From Bacillota bacterium (GTDB taxonomy: Bacteria > Bacillota > Clostridia > Clostridiales > Clostridiaceae): a stretch of DNA of 6,473 nucleotides. The notes under the pieces are model-generated. The model was not told the origin of the DNA. It saw only the letters and a list, made by a program, of their open reading frames with translations, and did not search any database. Shown one piece after another: positions 5,790 to 6,473 of the stretch; positions within the stretch are counted from its first letter, which is position 1; each line of letters starts with the position of its first letter. Location of the stretch: the NCBI GenBank assembly GCA_030706065.1, contig JAUZPH010000213.1:1-6473 (forward strand), written 5' to 3'. The translations under genes and the position numbers were made by a program.

Positions 5790-5864
5790 AAAAGTTTGCA
5801 GCCATACGGCGCTGCTATCTGCCAAAACAGAAATGCAGCGACCAGTCCCTGGCTGTCTTTATTC

Positions 5865-6473
5865 TTAACGATTTGCCAGTTTGTATATCTCCATCACATC
5901 ATTACCGTCAAGTATTTTGAAACCGCCTATTTTTCTTTCTCCGTAGTATACACATCTATCAGCAAGTTCCTTCAACATTTCTTCACCTTGTACGCCTATG
6001 CCCAGTTCTGTAAAGCAGGTTGGCATTCCTATGGATGCAAAATAAGCAACTGTTGCATCAATGGAGGTCTTTGCGGTTTCTTCCACGGTGTCTCTTTCTA
6101 TCCCCCAGACCTTTCTTGCATATCGGACAAAACGATCAGGCTTCTGTTTGTAGCAATACTCTGCCCAAGAGCCCCATACCGCTGACAGACTTGCTCCGTG
6201 AGCCACGTCAAACTTGGCACTGAGTTCATGGCCAAGCTGATGCGGCGCAAAATCGGTAACTGCTCCGAGACCTGTAATACCATTATGTGAAATACTACCG
6301 CACCACATGAGTTCACTCATGGACTGATAGTCCTTTGGATTTTTCAGGGCAGTCTTTCCGTTTTTAATAGTGACTCTGAGAACTGCCTCGGCAATCTCGT
6401 CAGTGATCGCATTGCCCTCCGTCAGAGTGAAATAACGGTCAAGAGTATGCATCATTATATCAACAATACCACA
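5865..6473 (-). CDS. Iron-type (group III) alcohol dehydrogenase, YqhD/butanol dehydrogenase-like, C-terminal part
   Basis: The window edge cuts this gene, and only the last 202 residues are visible. The frame is open to the edge, so the internal Met at 6455 is not the start. The fragment begins CGIVDIMMHTLDRYF and contains a PHQLGHELSA..DVAHG segment. Asp5, His9, His78 and His92 of the fragment have the same spacing as the metal ligands Asp194, His198, His267 and His281 of E. coli YqhD, so the metal site is complete. Such enzymes reduce aldehydes to alcohols with NAD(P)H in the cytoplasm. In clostridia they serve as ethanol or butanol dehydrogenases. The cofactor domain lies outside the window, so cofactor and substrate cannot be judged. 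The gene has its own terminator and is probably unrelated to the signalling cassette. Confidence 0.92.
   Translation of the reverse strand, partial: CGIVDIMMHTLDRYFTLTEGNAITDEIAEAVLRVTIKNGKTALKNPKDYQSMSELMWCGSISHNGITGLGAVTDFAPHQLGHELSAKFDVAHGASLSAVWGSWAEYCYKQKPDRFVRYARKVWGIERDTVEETAKTSIDATVAYFASIGMPTCFTELGIGVQGEEMLKELADRCVYYGERKIGGFKILDGNDVMEIYKLANR

Larger units (their letters stand above)
5477..5864. other. Intergenic region between the alcohol dehydrogenase and agr-like cassette
   Basis: This 388-nt AT-rich stretch holds no supported gene. Read on the minus strand it contains about 75 nt of dehydrogenase 3' sequence, the intrinsic terminator at 5758-5789, roughly 150 nt without recognisable signals, the sigma-H-like promoter at 5581-5609, and a leader of about 100 nt with a short direct repeat at 5506-5521. 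I found no good sigma-A promoter for the cassette. Confidence 0.6.

Noticed and set aside
5865..6455. Reading the alcohol dehydrogenase as starting at the Met codon at 6455
   Set aside because: The frame stays open to the window edge and the preceding residues CGIVDI include the metal-ligand Asp, so the gene is truncated by the window.

Overview
The window looks like a low-GC, anaerobic, plant-fibre-degrading Firmicute, most likely a cellulolytic clostridium of the Ruminiclostridium type. This is inferred from the AT-rich spacers, strong GGAGG ribosome sites, a YqhD/butanol-dehydrogenase-type alcohol dehydrogenase, an Agr-type peptide signalling cassette and a GH10 xylanase. No species can be fixed from the sequence alone. 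Every gene lies on the minus strand, so transcription runs from high to low coordinates.

Layout in transcription order: (1) the C-terminal 202 residues of an iron-type alcohol dehydrogenase (6473-5865), closed by a perfect hairpin terminator with a 10-U tract; (2) a gap of about 390 nt with an excellent match to a sigma-H (Spo0H) promoter; (3) an Agr-like signalling cassette made of a small five-helix membrane protein resembling only the sensor half of AgrC, AgrB, and a 46-codon agrD-like gene (4356-4216) that starts with GTG and is easily missed; (4) a striking 16-bp perfect hairpin, then a large membrane PAS-HisKA histidine kinase; (5) a DUF5317-like membrane protein; (6) an atypical GH10 xylanase without a signal peptide, apparently with its own sigma-A-like promoter, followed by a terminator; (7) at the window edge, a sigma-A-like promoter and a structured 5' leader belonging to a gene outside the window.

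The most interesting content is the signalling cassette. The AgrD peptide predicts a five-membered thiolactone ring of Cys followed by four Phe (Cys29-Phe33), next to the canonical YQPE-type C-terminal recognition segment. AgrB carries the His/Cys protease pair. There is no GHKL-type AgrC kinase and no AgrA regulator in the window. Instead there is a kinase-less AgrC-like membrane protein in front and a classical HisKA kinase behind. The working hypothesis is a transition-phase (sigma-H) controlled peptide quorum-sensing system whose read-out passes through a non-AgrC kinase, placed directly upstream of a xylan-degradation gene. The chemistry of the peptide and the AgrB call are well supported. 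The receptor assignment and the link to xylan use are inference from gene order.
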